The position numbers and the translations under genes are program-made. A model generated the notes under the pieces. The model did no database searches and was not told the DNA's origin. It saw only the letters and a list, made by a program, of their open reading frames with translations. 64,000 nucleotides of DNA from Paracentrotus lividus. Lineage: Eukaryota; Echinodermata; Echinoidea; Camarodonta; Echinidae. The stretch spans positions 19,141,508 to 19,205,507 of the forward strand of contig CALNVZ010003434.1 in the NCBI GenBank assembly GCA_940671915.1. Reading direction: 5' to 3'. Positions 1 through 21,517 of the stretch are shown here, piece by piece; the stretch's first letter is position 1; each line of letters begins with the position of its first letter.

Positions 1-2238
1 TAACTTCCGGTAGTGACGTCACAAAATGTGTGATTTTGGCGGGAAGGCCACAGCTCAGACCCGGCAGCAATTCATTTTTGTGAGGCCCAGAGTCCATCCC
101 AACCCCCTATGGGGTCAGTTGTTCCGGCGCTTTTCGCTTGAATAAATCTTCTGGGATGCCGGACTATATAGTTTCTGTCCAGACAAAATAGACATCATTT
201 CATCAAGTACATTTATCAACACAAAGTAGTTGGAGAACTACTGTACATGTACAAAACTTCTTACATGAAAATATGCACCTCCATGCACGTTATCTCATTG
301 CTGGAGGGGGGGGGGGGCGTTCGCACACATTGAATCTTCCATGTCGAAGTCAAAGGGGAAAGGATTGCCTAATTTATTTGGTATGTGTGGGGGTTTGTAG
401 TTTGGGTCAATTTTGTTTTCAAAACTGTATTATTGAGTCATTCAATTCCACCCTTCTCCCACTATCTGGGCACCCACATGATCAATATAAGCTAGCTTTG
501 GAAAGTCAAGCCTTCTGCACAGATGGTCTAACTTCCTACATCAAGGGACTAGTGGGAAGTATTACACAGATTGAAATTGAAAATAAACCCTATTTAATTC
601 CCCTGCCTTGTATTGATCTAGTATTCCTGGAAGTGATCAACTTTATACACGCTAAAAGGCATTGACAAACTTCGGATTTAATACAGCGCAAATTCAGCTA
701 AAAAATTATTGAATAGACCAGTTTAGTAACATATTCAAATTTTATGCATACTTTTTCAACAAAGGTTGTTCTTGACAACCTGAAAGCTTGCCAGAGGCTT
801 GTCTGACATAGCAACAAGTTATGTATGCAAACTGGATTCCATGTATTGTAGTTCATGCTTTTATTACAGGTTGTTTGAATACCTTGTTACTATGTCCCAA
901 GGAAAAAGTATGCATAAAATTTGAATATGTTAGTAAACTGGTCTATTGTGTGCAATCTTGTTCCCACATTTTGTACATACTGTATCTGAAAGTTTGAGTG
1001 AAAGTGGGACTCATATTCTTTTTTGATATCATGGAAAATCAAAGATAATCACATCATCTCTGTTTTCATGGAGCTAGACATATTGAACAGTTTTAGCCGA
1101 TTTGGGATTCAAGTTTCATGAAGTACAAGTATGCCAAACATAATTGCTTGAACTGGAATATCTATTGGGCATTTGCTCAATCTCTACTTTCAATTAATAA
1201 ATATGGTGTCTAATTGTGCATTCAGATTATATAATCATACTGTACATTTGTAAAACTCAGGCAATTTCTGTCTGAGTTTAAAGTTTGTGATAGCAACATA
1301 ACTTCAAATAGGTCAATTTCATGCAAATTAGCTGATGCCTTTAAGCATAGAGCTCCAGGTCTATAGAACATATGTAGACTTGCTGTTAAATTTCCTGGGG
1401 ATATTTTAAGGAAATGATGGCCATCAATAGAAGGGAGGTCATTTCCTATTAAAATCCACATGTATTTCATTTTCCATTCACCACTAATGCATGATAATGT
1501 ACAACTTTAAATGCTCATTGCACAAGACAAGTCTGTCTTTCCTTTAGCATTTGTTCTCTTGTATGTACATGTTGTTCCTATATTACAGTATTATCTCTTC
1601 CCATTAATAAAAGTAAACATACTGTTCTGCTCAGAGGATAACGAATAGAGGTCCCCATGATAGACAAAATTATATCACAGCGTTCGTGGAACAGGATCTA
1701 AACCAATATTTTCATTTGATTAAACAATTGGCAATCAGTGAAACTAGATTTATTAGGAGAGAGACTGACCAACTGCTAAGCAAAGTCTTTAAAAAAAAAT
1801 AAAAAAAAAAAGATAGAAGAAAGTACTAAGGGGCTAGCAATTGGCCTGTTTTACAAACAAATTATTCACCTTTTAATACATACCGGGTACATTCATATCG
1901 TTTTGTACTGTGTAGAACTAAGTCTGTCATAATTGAGAAATTTAGAGTAGAATATACATGTATGTATGTATTGCCAACTTAGATTATCACTCAAAAAGTG
2001 AAACTAATATTCCACCTTTTTGATTGATAAAGTGGGCTTTATGTCCATTAAAATGGATATATAGATACATGACATGTATGTACATATATGGACACAACCC
2101 TAACTTTCTCTTTCTTAAATATAATAGCTTTCTTTTTCAATATTATTAATAAAAAAAAATAAAAAAAATTGGTATCATGTCATGGGTTAATAGTTTAACT
2201 TCACACTATCGTAACCCAAGGACGTTTTGTCATGCCAG
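1..2238. other. Non-coding flank upstream of the DIRS element
   Basis: I see no exon here. The stretch is AT-rich with short homopolymers, including a G-run near 306-318 and A-runs near 1791-1811. A perfect CRE-type octamer TGACGTCA lies at 14-21, but no gene can be tied to it. The only structured object is the inverted-repeat element at 712-946. Longer open frames, such as the one at 273-665, have no recognisable domain and composition like the surrounding DNA. Confidence 0.5.
712..946. mobile_element. Short inverted-repeat element (MITE-like)
   Basis: About 47 bp at the left end (from AATAGACCAGTTTA) reappears as its reverse complement at the right end (to TAAACTGGTCTATT), with one clear mismatch. 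The interior is about 140 bp and has no coding capacity. The structure fits a non-autonomous DNA transposon. I could not define a convincing target-site duplication, so the superfamily is left open. Confidence 0.7.
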
Positions 2239-2252
2239 ATTTACTACACTGC

Positions 2253-2416
2253 GCTATACTTACCTATATCTCTTCAAATTGCTATTCGTTGCCCAAAGTA
2301 GAATAGCCACCGGCAAACAAAAGCGACTCGAAAAGAGTCTAACTGCCTACTGCCCTGCACAAGCAGAACGGGAAACCCGTACTGCGCAGGGACTATATAA
2401 CGACCTCTCCACACAA
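2253..2416 (+). repeat. Left inverted terminal repeat of the DIRS element
   Basis: This matches the reverse complement of 7904-8055 apart from small indels. It begins GCTATACTTACC and contains a TATA-like GACTATATAACG near 2392-2403. The left copy is about 12 bp longer because of insertions near 2345-2370. Confidence 0.88.
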
Positions 2417-2551
2417 ATAGGGTCAGCGTCCTACTCCCTTTCGTTGTCCGCGCTTTTCAAGAAAAATGATAATGAAACATCCGGCTAAGATATTTAAAGA
2501 CAAACCTACACCCCAAAAATATCGCCAAAAGATATTGCCGGGACCAAAAAG

Positions 2552-4147
2552 ATGAATGAGTGTCGCGATCCTAATGCCATAGATGAAATCTACTCGCCCC
2601 CTCTGAAGAGGCGAGCTCGAGGATTACAACCTCAAAAAAACGTATCAATCGGGCCTCACGATACAGAGGTGGTAGGGCAAAAAAGAAACGCCCCAATAAT
2701 CCCCCTTTCGACGAAGCAAAACCACGACTGGCTGAGGACTGAACCTCGAAAAATCCGCATGGGAACCCACCCGAACCCTTCGACGTCTCATGATGTCGGG
2801 TACGGTCGGATAAGTCCCCTGAGAGGAGGCAGTTTAACTCCTCACCTCAACAAATAAGAGGTTCCACGAGGATGCGAGTGTAGGACTACTAAAACGTCGA
2901 AGAACCAGCAACGCGATGTAGCCTACGGCTCCCTGACCCAAGCTCAGGCGGGCGATCTGGATGATCAAAGCCCTTACAGGCTATCAATGCCTCTCCTCCA
3001 ATAACCCAACCTCCCATACCCCCTCCGCCAGAATCCCTGGATCTCGGTCCAAACTTAGTCAACAAAGATGGTTGAATATTACATACATCGCCATCACCAT
3101 GGCCAGGGAGGCGGCGGGAACGGAGAGTCCCGCCTCACCCAGAGGACGGGTAGACCATTTCAAGTAGTTGGCACGGATCAGGCCTCCGAGTAACGGCGCT
3201 AATCACAACCCAGTATCGTAAGACCCAAAGCCGGAACTCCTCGAGCGAGAACATTGGAAGACTTGCTCTTCATCTTCAGTTTCCAGTGAAAACACTCCCT
3301 TACATTGGTCCGCCACGAGTGCTAGATCGCCTAATGATTGGCCAAGCCACAGCGGCTTAACCGGACCAATCGCAAAAATTTACAGTGCTAGATCAGCCTA
3401 TGATTGGCCCAAGCGCAGGGTGCTTAACGGAGCCAATCGCAAAATCTTCTGCTACCACGTGACCAGGCGGACGCTAATCGCTGACGCACGGGAGGATCCA
3501 CTGCGGGATCTGAATTTGCATCGATGATCTGACGACCGACATCGGGCAGCGAGAATTCTCTCTAAATATTGCCCACAAAACTGCGGCGGACGAAGAAGAT
3601 GATCACGAGATACTATAATAAGCAGCAGTACTAATTTTTAGACTGAAATCATCACTCGGAGATCGAGAAATTCTCTGCCGGGAATAAAGATGGAACGGAC
3701 CGTATAAGTCTTTGCTTCCACAAACTAGATAATCGCCGCTCTGGATTAAAACCGGCGAGTAGAGAGGTGACAAGGGATTACAGGATCGCGTCTCAGGACT
3801 TTGATAATTATCTGTGCTCCCCCCACGGTCCAGCGTAGCCTTTCGCGTTGGCGATGCAGGGGCGAAGAAATCCAGATACAACACCCTGCGCAGCCGACTT
3901 TTTATCAGCACCGACAGGGATTTGTCGCGATCGACTATCTGCCCGCAATGGTATGCATCTCGCATTTTATCAGGGCTGCCTGATTACGGCCCTGACGGAG
4001 GCAGAGAGCCTAGGATTGACTTCAACCGATAGAGAATCGGTGCTTGAATCTCTTTCTAAGATTGTGACCTTGCAGTATGAACAGGCAACAAGATCAAGCC
4101 CTACTTTACGAGAGGCTAGAAGGAGCAACGTGTTGACTGGCTCTTAA
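2552..4147 (+). pseudogene. gag-like ORF1 remnant of the DIRS element
   Basis: Several overlapping open stretches in all three plus frames (2552-2857, 2961-3167, 3801-4147) fill the place where DIRS elements encode their Gag-like first protein. The predicted pieces are basic and proline- and serine-rich, with no domain I recognise. The assignment rests on position between the left terminal repeat and the reverse transcriptase. No single frame runs through, so it is scored as a broken gene. Confidence 0.5.
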
Positions 4148-4639
4148 CATTGAGCGGGAAGCGCAAAATGATTTGGTCTAGACTACCGATGTGAAGGTAA
4201 AGATTTTATTTAATGGTAAATTTCAGGGAATGGCTTCGAATCAAACCATTTCTGAAAGTAACACGGCGGACAAAACTTTTCATAAGCTAAGGTTCCGGGC
4301 AATAGATCTAGCTCCTCAGGCTATAGAGTATAGATCTAAGTCCACTCAGTCTCAGCACAACAGAAAGATCGTGTCTTCTTCGTCCTCACAGGACCAGCCC
4401 CAGTCCTTCGGAGATCAGAGGGCCCTCTTTCCCTAGCTTCTTCGCGTCCCCTAATGACTCTAACGCTAGCGTGGAGGAGGGGAACAACACCGCAGAAGGT
4501 CACAAAGCTAATCGCGGCTCCCGCTAGTGGGGGGCGTGGACGTCAGCCCAGCAGTTCCAGTCCCAAGGCACTGTTTTCAAGGCGGCTGGCGACGATCAGC
4601 GTATTTGAGCAATCAATTACAACTAAGTTCTAACCCCCT

Positions 4640-6480
4640 CCCATCATGTCCCAGTCGGGGGGAGGCTGACTCTTGGCTCAAAAACGGGAGAAGATATCTC
4701 ACGACAAGTTTGTTCTCGACATAATAAGTTCAGGGTTTCATCACCCAATCTTTCAAGGATCTGTCAAATTTCCCATTTCCGGCGTCAGACGCCCTCTTCC
4801 CAGGGATCCCATCCGGCTAAGGGCATTAAGAACAGAAATACAATCTCTCCTATCAAAAGGGGTAATAGTTCAAGTTCAGGACAACATTCCTCCTCCTGTC
4901 TCCGGTGTTTCTGGTAGAAAAACGCTCGGGGGGCTTCCGCATGTATGGTTCTCAACCTAAAGAGAGTAAACAAGCTTCTCCCAAACCACAACCTTCAAAA
5001 GGAATCTCTCTCACCATCCCTGCCCCTAATAAAATCCCACGAATGGGCAGTAACAATAGACCTTAAGATGCATATTATCACATTCCGATGGCCCACGAAG
5101 CTCGGAGATACTTGGGATTCAAGGTAAGAAAACATTTGTTACCGAATTCATAGGCTCTCCCATTCGGGCTAAAACCAGCTCCAAGAATTTTCTCCCGCTT
5201 AATTCAAGTAGTTTCGGCAGAATAAAGAAAGACGAGGAATTACAATCTTCCGTTACCTAGGACTGGCTCTTCGGCGCCGTCAAAAGCCACCCTCGAGTCC
5301 AATATAGAGATAACGTGATGCAATAGCCACAAGGACTTGGGCTTCACGGTAAACGAAAAGAAATCGAAGCTCAGCCAACGACCACTCAAGAATTTTCTGG
5401 GGGCCAGGAATAAATATTCCATGCCTTGTAGTACGCCCATCCCTCCACACGAAGTGGAAAAAATTCTAGCAGTGGGAGAGCGAGAGGCTTTGCTCAACCT
5501 GCTTCGCTATCTGCCGAGGATTGCAAGTTTTCCTAGGTCTACTCGCGAGCCTGATAACCTCAGACTCACCACAATGCAGAGACGTACGAAGTCACATGAG
5601 ACCTCTTCAGCTGTCATTCTTGAGACACTTCAAACCAAGGCACACATCCAAGGACCATCACCATCCCAATCATACCAAAATAAGTCAATCAGTCCAGCAT
5701 GGGTGTTCTCATCTCTTCTTAAAACCAGGGGAAGAAAGACCAAAAGCCCATTCCAACACTCACTCACTGACAACAGACTGCGTCAAAGCTCGGCTGGGGG
5801 GCTCACATGGGAAACTCGAAGCCCTGGGCCCATGGAATCGAGAGAGTAGGCCAACAGATCAACGTTTTCGAGATGAGAGCAGTTGCAACTAGCAAAGGGC
5901 AGCTTCCACGTACCCACATTGCAAATCATTGTGTCCTATGTAAAATCGGACAACAACACTGAGTATCGTACATAAACAGAGAGAGGGAGGAACAAAATCA
6001 CGAACCTGGTGCAATCTAACGATGGAGATCCTTCGTAGGTGTCAGGATCATCGCATAACTCTGATAGCTCGAACACTTCCCGGGAAAGGACAACTACACC
6101 TTGCAAGACTTCCTATCGCGAGGGAAATACCTCCCATCGGAATGGCAGCTAAATCCTCAACGTAATCGATGAAATAAATATTTTCACTCAATTTCGGACA
6201 ACCTCAGATAGAGCCCTCTTCGCGTCAATTCTGAACAAACAACTTCCAGTCTATTTGCCACGAAAACACCAGGATCCCCTAAGCCTTCGCAACAGACTCT
6301 CTATCGATATCGTGGAAAGGGATTCTTGCTTACGCCTTCCCGCGCCCTTCTCCACCATCATACGCGCAAGTTCTGAGGAAGTGAGGGATGAGGAGGAGGC
6401 ATCAGCCATCTTGCTCATTGCACCTATCACCGGTCCTTCTCAGATTCGGCGACAGTGCAAGTAGGCCGAGGCAATGAGCC
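4640..6480 (+). pseudogene. Reverse transcriptase / RNase H remnant of the DIRS element
   Basis: Frame fragments show RT signatures: an N-terminal block with EIQSLLSKGVIVQV, then LNLKRVNKLL, then an IDLK block followed by HIPM- and LGFKV-like pieces near 5060-5130, where the family has a D-A-Y-H-P motif. Downstream, KNFLGARNKYSM near 5380-5420 fits the thumb region. The catalytic YLDD box appears damaged: near 5255-5270 the codons read tyrosine-leucine, then lose frame before an aspartate-tryptophan. Downstream to about 6480 RNase H would be expected, but only degraded frames remain. The protein would copy the element's RNA; this copy cannot. Confidence 0.72.
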
Positions 6481-6556
6481 ATGGTCGAGACCATGTTCAC
6501 GAATCTAACAAACCTGTTGGCAGGGACTCCAAGAAACTCCCCTCGTTGCTAAACTC

Positions 6557-7640
6557 TTGCTGAATCAACCAGGGACAGAAACCTATTATCCCGAATCCAG
6601 AGAGACTGTGCCTAACACTCCTGGCCCATTCAAGAAATCGCAGCGACGTGGCAGGCCTTCGGAGAAGCAGCAGATATGGCCGCCCAATTCCTCCGATCCT
6701 ACCACCGGAAGTACTTATAATTCGAGACTCCAGAGATACTACCGATGGTGCAGCAGTCTGCAGGTCGATCCAACCTCTGCCTCTTATAAGATTGCAGATT
6801 TCTTACTTGTTCTGTTCGATGATAGTTTATCTATTTCATCAATACGAGGTTATAGATCAGCCATAGCGGCGATTCATTACAGGTTTTGGGGAACGGAGAG
6901 ACTGTCTCTAATTCAATGTTTCTCTCCGCGTCTAACTAGATCATTTTTCTTACAGAATCCACCTAAGCAGAGACTCATCCCAAGGTGGACCTTCCCAAAG
7001 TCTTCGAGCTCTAGCAAGCCTCCTTCGAACCTATGCATAAATGTTCCCTTCTTAACCTTTCAAAAAAGACAGTCTTTCTTATAGCAGTAGCATCAGGCCA
7101 ACGCCGTAGTCTACTCCATGCTCTGTCAGTTAGGTCAGGTCATATCCGTTGGGAAAAGGATAGGGTTCGTTTGATTCCTAAAGCAGGTTTTCTTGCAAGA
7201 ACCAAAGAGAATCTCTTAAACCTTGCCAAATTGTTTTACCATCAATTAGCAAATTCTCTACTGTCTCAGAAGATAGGTTATGGTGTCCAGTTAGAGCGCT
7301 TAAGTGGTACATTGACAGAACTAAGTCCATTCGCTCATCCAGCCAACTTTTTATTAGTTCAGTAGAACCCCACGGGCCGGTTAGCCCAGATACTGTTTCC
7401 CGATGGATAGTTCAGGGTATCAAGTCAGGGGGCCCAGAAGCCCTACTTTCAGACTCAGTTAGAGCCCATGACACTAGGGTATTTCAGCTTCTTGGGCTCT
7501 TTTCAAGGTACTTCTATGGAGGAGATCCTCCAGCACCTACTGGCAAGTCCTATATACCTTTGTGTCTTATTACTTTCTGATGTGATTAGTCAGGATACGA
7601 GATTCGCATCTGCGGTTCTGTCGTGTCCATCGCTCCTAAT
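6557..7640 (+). pseudogene. Tyrosine recombinase remnant of the DIRS element
   Basis: Three frames join to give the C-terminal integrase of a DIRS element. The first (6557-7084) carries the N-terminal core-binding part with YNSRLQRYYRWC and a proline-rich linker. The second (7033-7365) carries the catalytic-arginine region IAVASGQRRSLLHAL. The third (about 7400-7640) carries the AHDTR box near 7465-7482, the conserved H-x-x-R of tyrosine recombinases. Frame breaks near 7060 and 7370 inactivate it. In intact relatives this enzyme inserts the circular DNA intermediate without target-site duplication, which agrees with the lack of a visible duplication here. Confidence 0.82.
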
Positions 7641-7735
7641 TTGTTTTGAATTATTAGGTATGTTTAGCTATGTTTTTTTTGGTGGACCTTTAGGAAGGGT
7701 TCCTTTTTCCCACCTCCAGAATTTCTGTGTAATCT

Positions 7736-7834
7736 AGCAATTTGAAGAGATTAAGGTAAGTATAGCGCAGTGTAGTAAATTCAGAATGTTCAATTGTGAA
7801 CATATTATTTACTAACAAGCTATACTTACCTATA
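7736..7834. repeat. Internal complementary region of the DIRS element
   Basis: Bases 7736-7780 are the reverse complement of the left end (2239-2283). Bases 7781-7834 are the reverse complement of the right end (8038-8092). The two parts abut at AGTAAAT/TCAGAATG. This is the element's circle-junction template and fixes its outer ends to within a base or two. Confidence 0.88.
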
Positions 7835-7903
7835 TGCTCTCCCTTCCTCCCTGTGTCGTCGCCCTTCCTTGGTTTTTCACGTGAACGAAAGAGGAAGTAG
7901 ACG

Positions 7904-8055
7904 TGTGTGGAGAGGCGTTATATAGTCCCTGCGCAGTGACGGGTTTCCCCGTCTGCTTTCAGGGCAGTTAGACTCTTTTCGAGTCGTTTTGTTTGCCGGT
8001 GCTATTCTACTTTGGGCAACGAATAGCAATTTGAAGAGATATAGGTAAGTATAGC
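7904..8055 (-). repeat. Right inverted terminal repeat of the DIRS element
   Basis: Reverse complement of 2253-2416. It includes CGTTATATAGTCCCTGCG near 7915-7932, the mirror of the left TATA-like promoter. The unique right-end extension to 8092 is represented in the internal complementary region. Confidence 0.88.
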
Positions 8056-8092
8056 TTGTTAGTAAATAATATGTTCACAATTGAACATTCTG

Positions 8093-9337
8093 TTTTGAAA
8101 GCAGTCTGCAGAATTATCATTGTTGATATCAGGAAGGAAATGCAGTCACTATTCAAGTAGTTTCTGTTCGCCTAAACAATTAGGGTATTTCCAAACTAGT
8201 AGATTTCGGAAGATGGCAGTTAACAGGAAATTATGTCATCAGTACTGGGCGTTTCATTCAAAGAGTTACAAATGTAGTATATAGGAGTCATTCTGTTGAA
8301 GATTTTGCCCATAAACATGTTGGATTGGAAACAATGGACTCTTTTGCAGTGTAGTTTTTACTTGTACATCAACAGCTCTTATCCGAAAACAAAGTGTAAT
8401 ATTTTTTCACATCTCTGCAATATGCTGATGCGACACAATTCGGATTTCTGTTTTGTCCTGGAAAGATGTTTTTCTGTTTTATTAGAAATGAGGAGTGGAC
8501 TTTGATGAATTATCACTGTTGAACCTGCTGTTTTCTCATTTGTTCAGAAAAGTGGTTGCATTTATGTATCCTATTTATAGAGACAGTATCGTGATGTTTG
8601 TTGGAGAAATCTTCTGTTCTTACAGGAGATGTTCTTGAGGGAAAGGACTAGAGTAATAAGGCTATAACATCGCTGTGATACTTGTGATTTAATTACATAC
8701 GGGAATGCAAAATTGACATTAGTATGTGCGCTGATATTTTATTCCGGTGCCAGTCACATGACCCAAGTGTAGGGTCAAAGGCTATAAATGCATCGTCCTG
8801 CAACTGGGGAGAAATGTAAGTATAATGTTAGATTGATCAATAGATGGTTATTTTCTAGCGTATCTTTACATTTACATTTACATGTACGGTTGCTTACGTC
8901 TACTGGTTATAAGAAGTGGTTAGTTTGGTTTTGTATTCGGACAAGTCAAAAAGAAAACAGTGTAGTATGATAGAATACTTCCTCTCTCTCACTCTCCCTC
9001 TTTCTCTGTATATCTGTCTCTTCTGAACAAACATTAAGAGAGAACAAACAAAATTCTCCTGTTTCTTAACGATTCAAACGTCTCCATAGGCATGCAAGTA
9101 TAGAGTCGATTGTGATGCAATGCTCTATGACAACAATCTATTCTCTCCATTTGCATGTGAATTTTGTGGTAAGCCTGGGTGAAATCAATGTTGTTGCCTT
9201 TTTTCTATTTTTTTTTTTACATCTTCAAAGATGCAGTACTTAACAATTTCAGAATGTGTAGTCTGCCCTCACCCTTGTCAGTCATATCCTGTCTCCAACA
9301 AGAATTTTTATATTTTATTTTCTTTTTATCTTTACAG
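8093..9337. other. Presumed LIMK intron sequence
   Basis: No convincing exon is seen. There is a TATAAA-like word near 8783 followed by a GT-AAGT donor-like site near 8816, but no other support for a first exon. Upstream of the first kinase exon lies a degenerate partial copy of that exon (9228-9308). Confidence 0.45.
9228..9308 (+). pseudogene. Degenerate partial copy of the first LIMK kinase exon
   Basis: Blocks such as GCAGTA, AATGTGTAGTC, CGCCCTTATCC-like and GTCTCCAA-AAGAAT of the exon at 9338-9491 recur here in the same order about 110 bp upstream. A small insertion near the start and a short deletion break the frame, and a TAA falls in the equivalent phase. It stops before the glycine-loop part of the exon. 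It looks like an old tandem duplication that is not used as coding sequence. Confidence 0.7.
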
Positions 9338-16447
<7,110 letters not shown>

Positions 16448-17510
16448 TCTATACAGATAGAAGGGATTATGCACCAGTCTGGAATCATAACTTGCGTTGA
16501 AATTCTACTAAAGACACTCTACAGCAAGACCAACGGTCAAGGAACTTGTAGAAATAACATTCTGAATTCATACATTGCTTGTCTGTACATGTACATCTGT
16601 AAGTAATTTACAGATATCACCCTGGCCATTAGATTTAGTCATGCACACTGTGTGTGTATATCCATTTCATAGTGTGAGTATCGCTACAATAATGGCCATG
16701 GTGATGTCTTATACTGGCGAGTACAATGTACATGTATGATCTCAATGGCTTTCCCCATAACAGGTATCCATTTAATCACCTGGATGAGGAGAGGCAATGC
16801 TGATAACATGCCTTGCATGAGGGCATATTGGGAATATACATGTACATTGTGAATAACACTGGTGAAAGGCTTAACATGTAATATACCCCTTTTATGGAAA
16901 TATAGACAAAATCACAAAGTCTTTTCTAGGAAAATGAATTTCAGAGTAGGTAAAATTATAATAAATATGAAACTTATCTTTAAGATATCAATTATCTTTC
17001 ATATGTTATGGAAGATATATATGTACATGTATAACATGAAATTAAGTCCAGTATGTGGTGCATAAAAAGGAACAAGGTTTTTATTAGAGATAAAGTTGGG
17101 ATATTTATTTTTATATCTTTCTTGTACAATTATCTATGCTCATATGTACATACTGTAAGGTGTTGTAACAAGCTTTTCTACAAAACACTAATGTGGTTTG
17201 AGGTTCCATTAATCATCTTGAACATTAAGTACTACTTAAAAAAATAGAGTGGAAGTCAGATGAATCAATACTTACATGAAACAAATTTGATTTTGAATTT
17301 CATTTTATTATTTTATTACAGCTTTCCTCAACATTTTTTTTTTTTCGTTTCTTTCCTTTTTATTTTTTATTTTTTAAAGCAGTGACACAAGTTGAGTAAT
17401 ATTTCAATTTCTTCTCCTGAAATTTGTCTTGACTAATAGTTTTCAGGAATACCTGGCTGCTGGTTTATCAGCTTGATGTTTACTTTAAGCTTGCTTAATA
17501 AATTTTAGAT
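16448..17510 (+). other. Likely LIMK 3' UTR and flank
   Basis: There is no further coding sequence after the TGA at 16445-16447. AATAAA near 17497-17502 is a candidate polyadenylation signal, though others occur. The true transcript end cannot be told from sequence. Confidence 0.4.
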
Positions 17511-17965
17511 AAATTATGCAAAAAGCTGCAATAGCAATGGAATTATATCTTCGCTGGGCTGATAAAACCTTGTATTTAAAAATGTCATATGTTCAGGGCA
17601 ACAAAAAACATATCGCCCAAGCTACTGTGCAGGGATGCAAGTTTTCAGGCTCTTTTAGACGGTTTATTGTACAGCATGTATTGGATTTCGATATATTTTG
17701 GATTTTCAAGCCCTGTGGGTAAAACCAACTGGCATCCCTGTATTGTGACATATGAGATCGCCTTTCCTTTGATAAACTGTTTAACCTGAAATGTTTAGTT
17801 AGAAAAAAAAAATCACTCAGGCCTCATTTCTTATACATTTTGCCAAAGTATGTCAATTTCCTACTGATATTTTTTGTTGATAAGCTGGATATAAGATGAT
17901 CAAAACTAAATTCTTAAATGCTTGCTTCCTCACTTTTCGCCTCTACTATACTTGTCCACTTGTCT

Positions 17966-20680
<2,715 letters not shown>

Positions 20681-20690
20681 AAGGCACTGG

Positions 20691-21084
20691 TCGTGTCACT
20701 CACATTTTGGATGTCGTGTCACTCACGACATATAGAGGTGGACCATTTTCAACAGAGAGGGAATGATTGATAAACACAATAAATGTCAGAGAGGTACACT
20801 ATTCATATACATATACCAGCAATTATGGTACCCTTACAGTTCTACTTGGTCACAAATCGAACCATAACCAATGATGGTCAGAAACCCATGTCTTTTTTCT
20901 GTCGTGTCACTCACGCACTGTTTTTTAATCATAATTTCCAGGACCAATAGTAAAATTCAAATCCAACTGGTAATGACACATGCCACTCCTACATTATACA
21001 TAATATGGTAGTTATGATCCATTCATAACCTACAAGTGCAAAGATATGCGCCCTTCTGTCAGTCCAAATGTCGTGTCACTCACG
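20691..21084. repeat. Four dispersed copies of TCGTGTCACTCAC
   Basis: The word occurs at 20691, 20713, 20902 and 21071, all on the plus strand. It has dyad symmetry (TCGTG-TCACT-CACGA); in the second copy the arms extend to 8 bp each (20711-20731). The sequence between copies is not obviously repeated. Function unknown. Confidence 0.8.
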
Positions 21085-21231
21085 TTTGAATATGACCATA
21101 AGTGAAATGATCGCCAAGTCTAAAGCCTTTTTAAGTCATCTTCTCTTTTATTCTTTTGTTTTTAATCCTTCAAAGGTTGATTATGTTAAAAAGTCAAAGC
21201 TATTTCTTCAGTCCCAACAAAGAGATTCTAC

Positions 21232-21517
21232 TTAACCCTTTGAACCGGATAGGCCGGTTTACTGGCCAACAAAGATCGTAAATTATTCCAAAGGGCCACT
21301 TTCCATCCCTTTCCATTTTCCCTTGAGAATTTTTTGTGATCAGGATTCATGATCTAAAATTTGTAAGAGATGGCGCTATTGCAAATCATGTATAAGAGTA
21401 CCTACATGTATAGTATGCAGTTTAATAACATATTATACCTATTTTAACCTAGTGAATAAAACTTGTACATTATGGATTTCACAAAATGTGCAAATAATTC
21501 AGGGTTCAAAGGGTTAA
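21232..21517. mobile_element. piggyBac-type MITE
   Basis: TTAA at 21232-21235 and 21514-21517 flank perfect 11-bp inverted ends, CCCTTTGAACC and GGTTCAAAGGG. TTAA target duplication and ends starting with C are the hallmark of piggyBac elements. The 278-bp interior has no coding sequence. Confidence 0.78.

Larger units (their letters stand above)
2239..8092 (+). mobile_element. DIRS-like tyrosine-recombinase retrotransposon, decayed
   Basis: The element has the hallmark DIRS layout. There are inverted terminal repeats (2253-2416 and 7904-8055). An internal complementary region (7736-7834) consists of the reverse complement of the left terminus joined to the reverse complement of the right terminus. 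Between them lie gag-like, reverse-transcriptase and tyrosine-recombinase coding remnants in that order on the plus strand. Each terminal repeat carries a TATA-like GACTATATAACG or its complement, a plausible promoter. Length is about 5.85 kb, normal for the family. All reading frames are broken by indels, so this copy should be inactive. The element lies upstream of, and in the same orientation as, the LIMK kinase exons. DIRS elements are known from sea urchins, which supports the host assignment. Confidence 0.9.

Noticed and set aside
14..21. CRE-type TGACGTCA as a promoter element
   Set aside because: A single octamer at the window edge with no gene start nearby is not enough to call regulation.
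273..665. 130-residue plus-strand frame
   Set aside because: No recognisable domain, crosses a G-run, and composition matches the non-coding surroundings.
8780..8825. TATA box and first exon of a short LIMK transcript
   Set aside because: TATAAA and a GTAAGT donor are present, but the short frame between them has no homology and nothing else supports a start.
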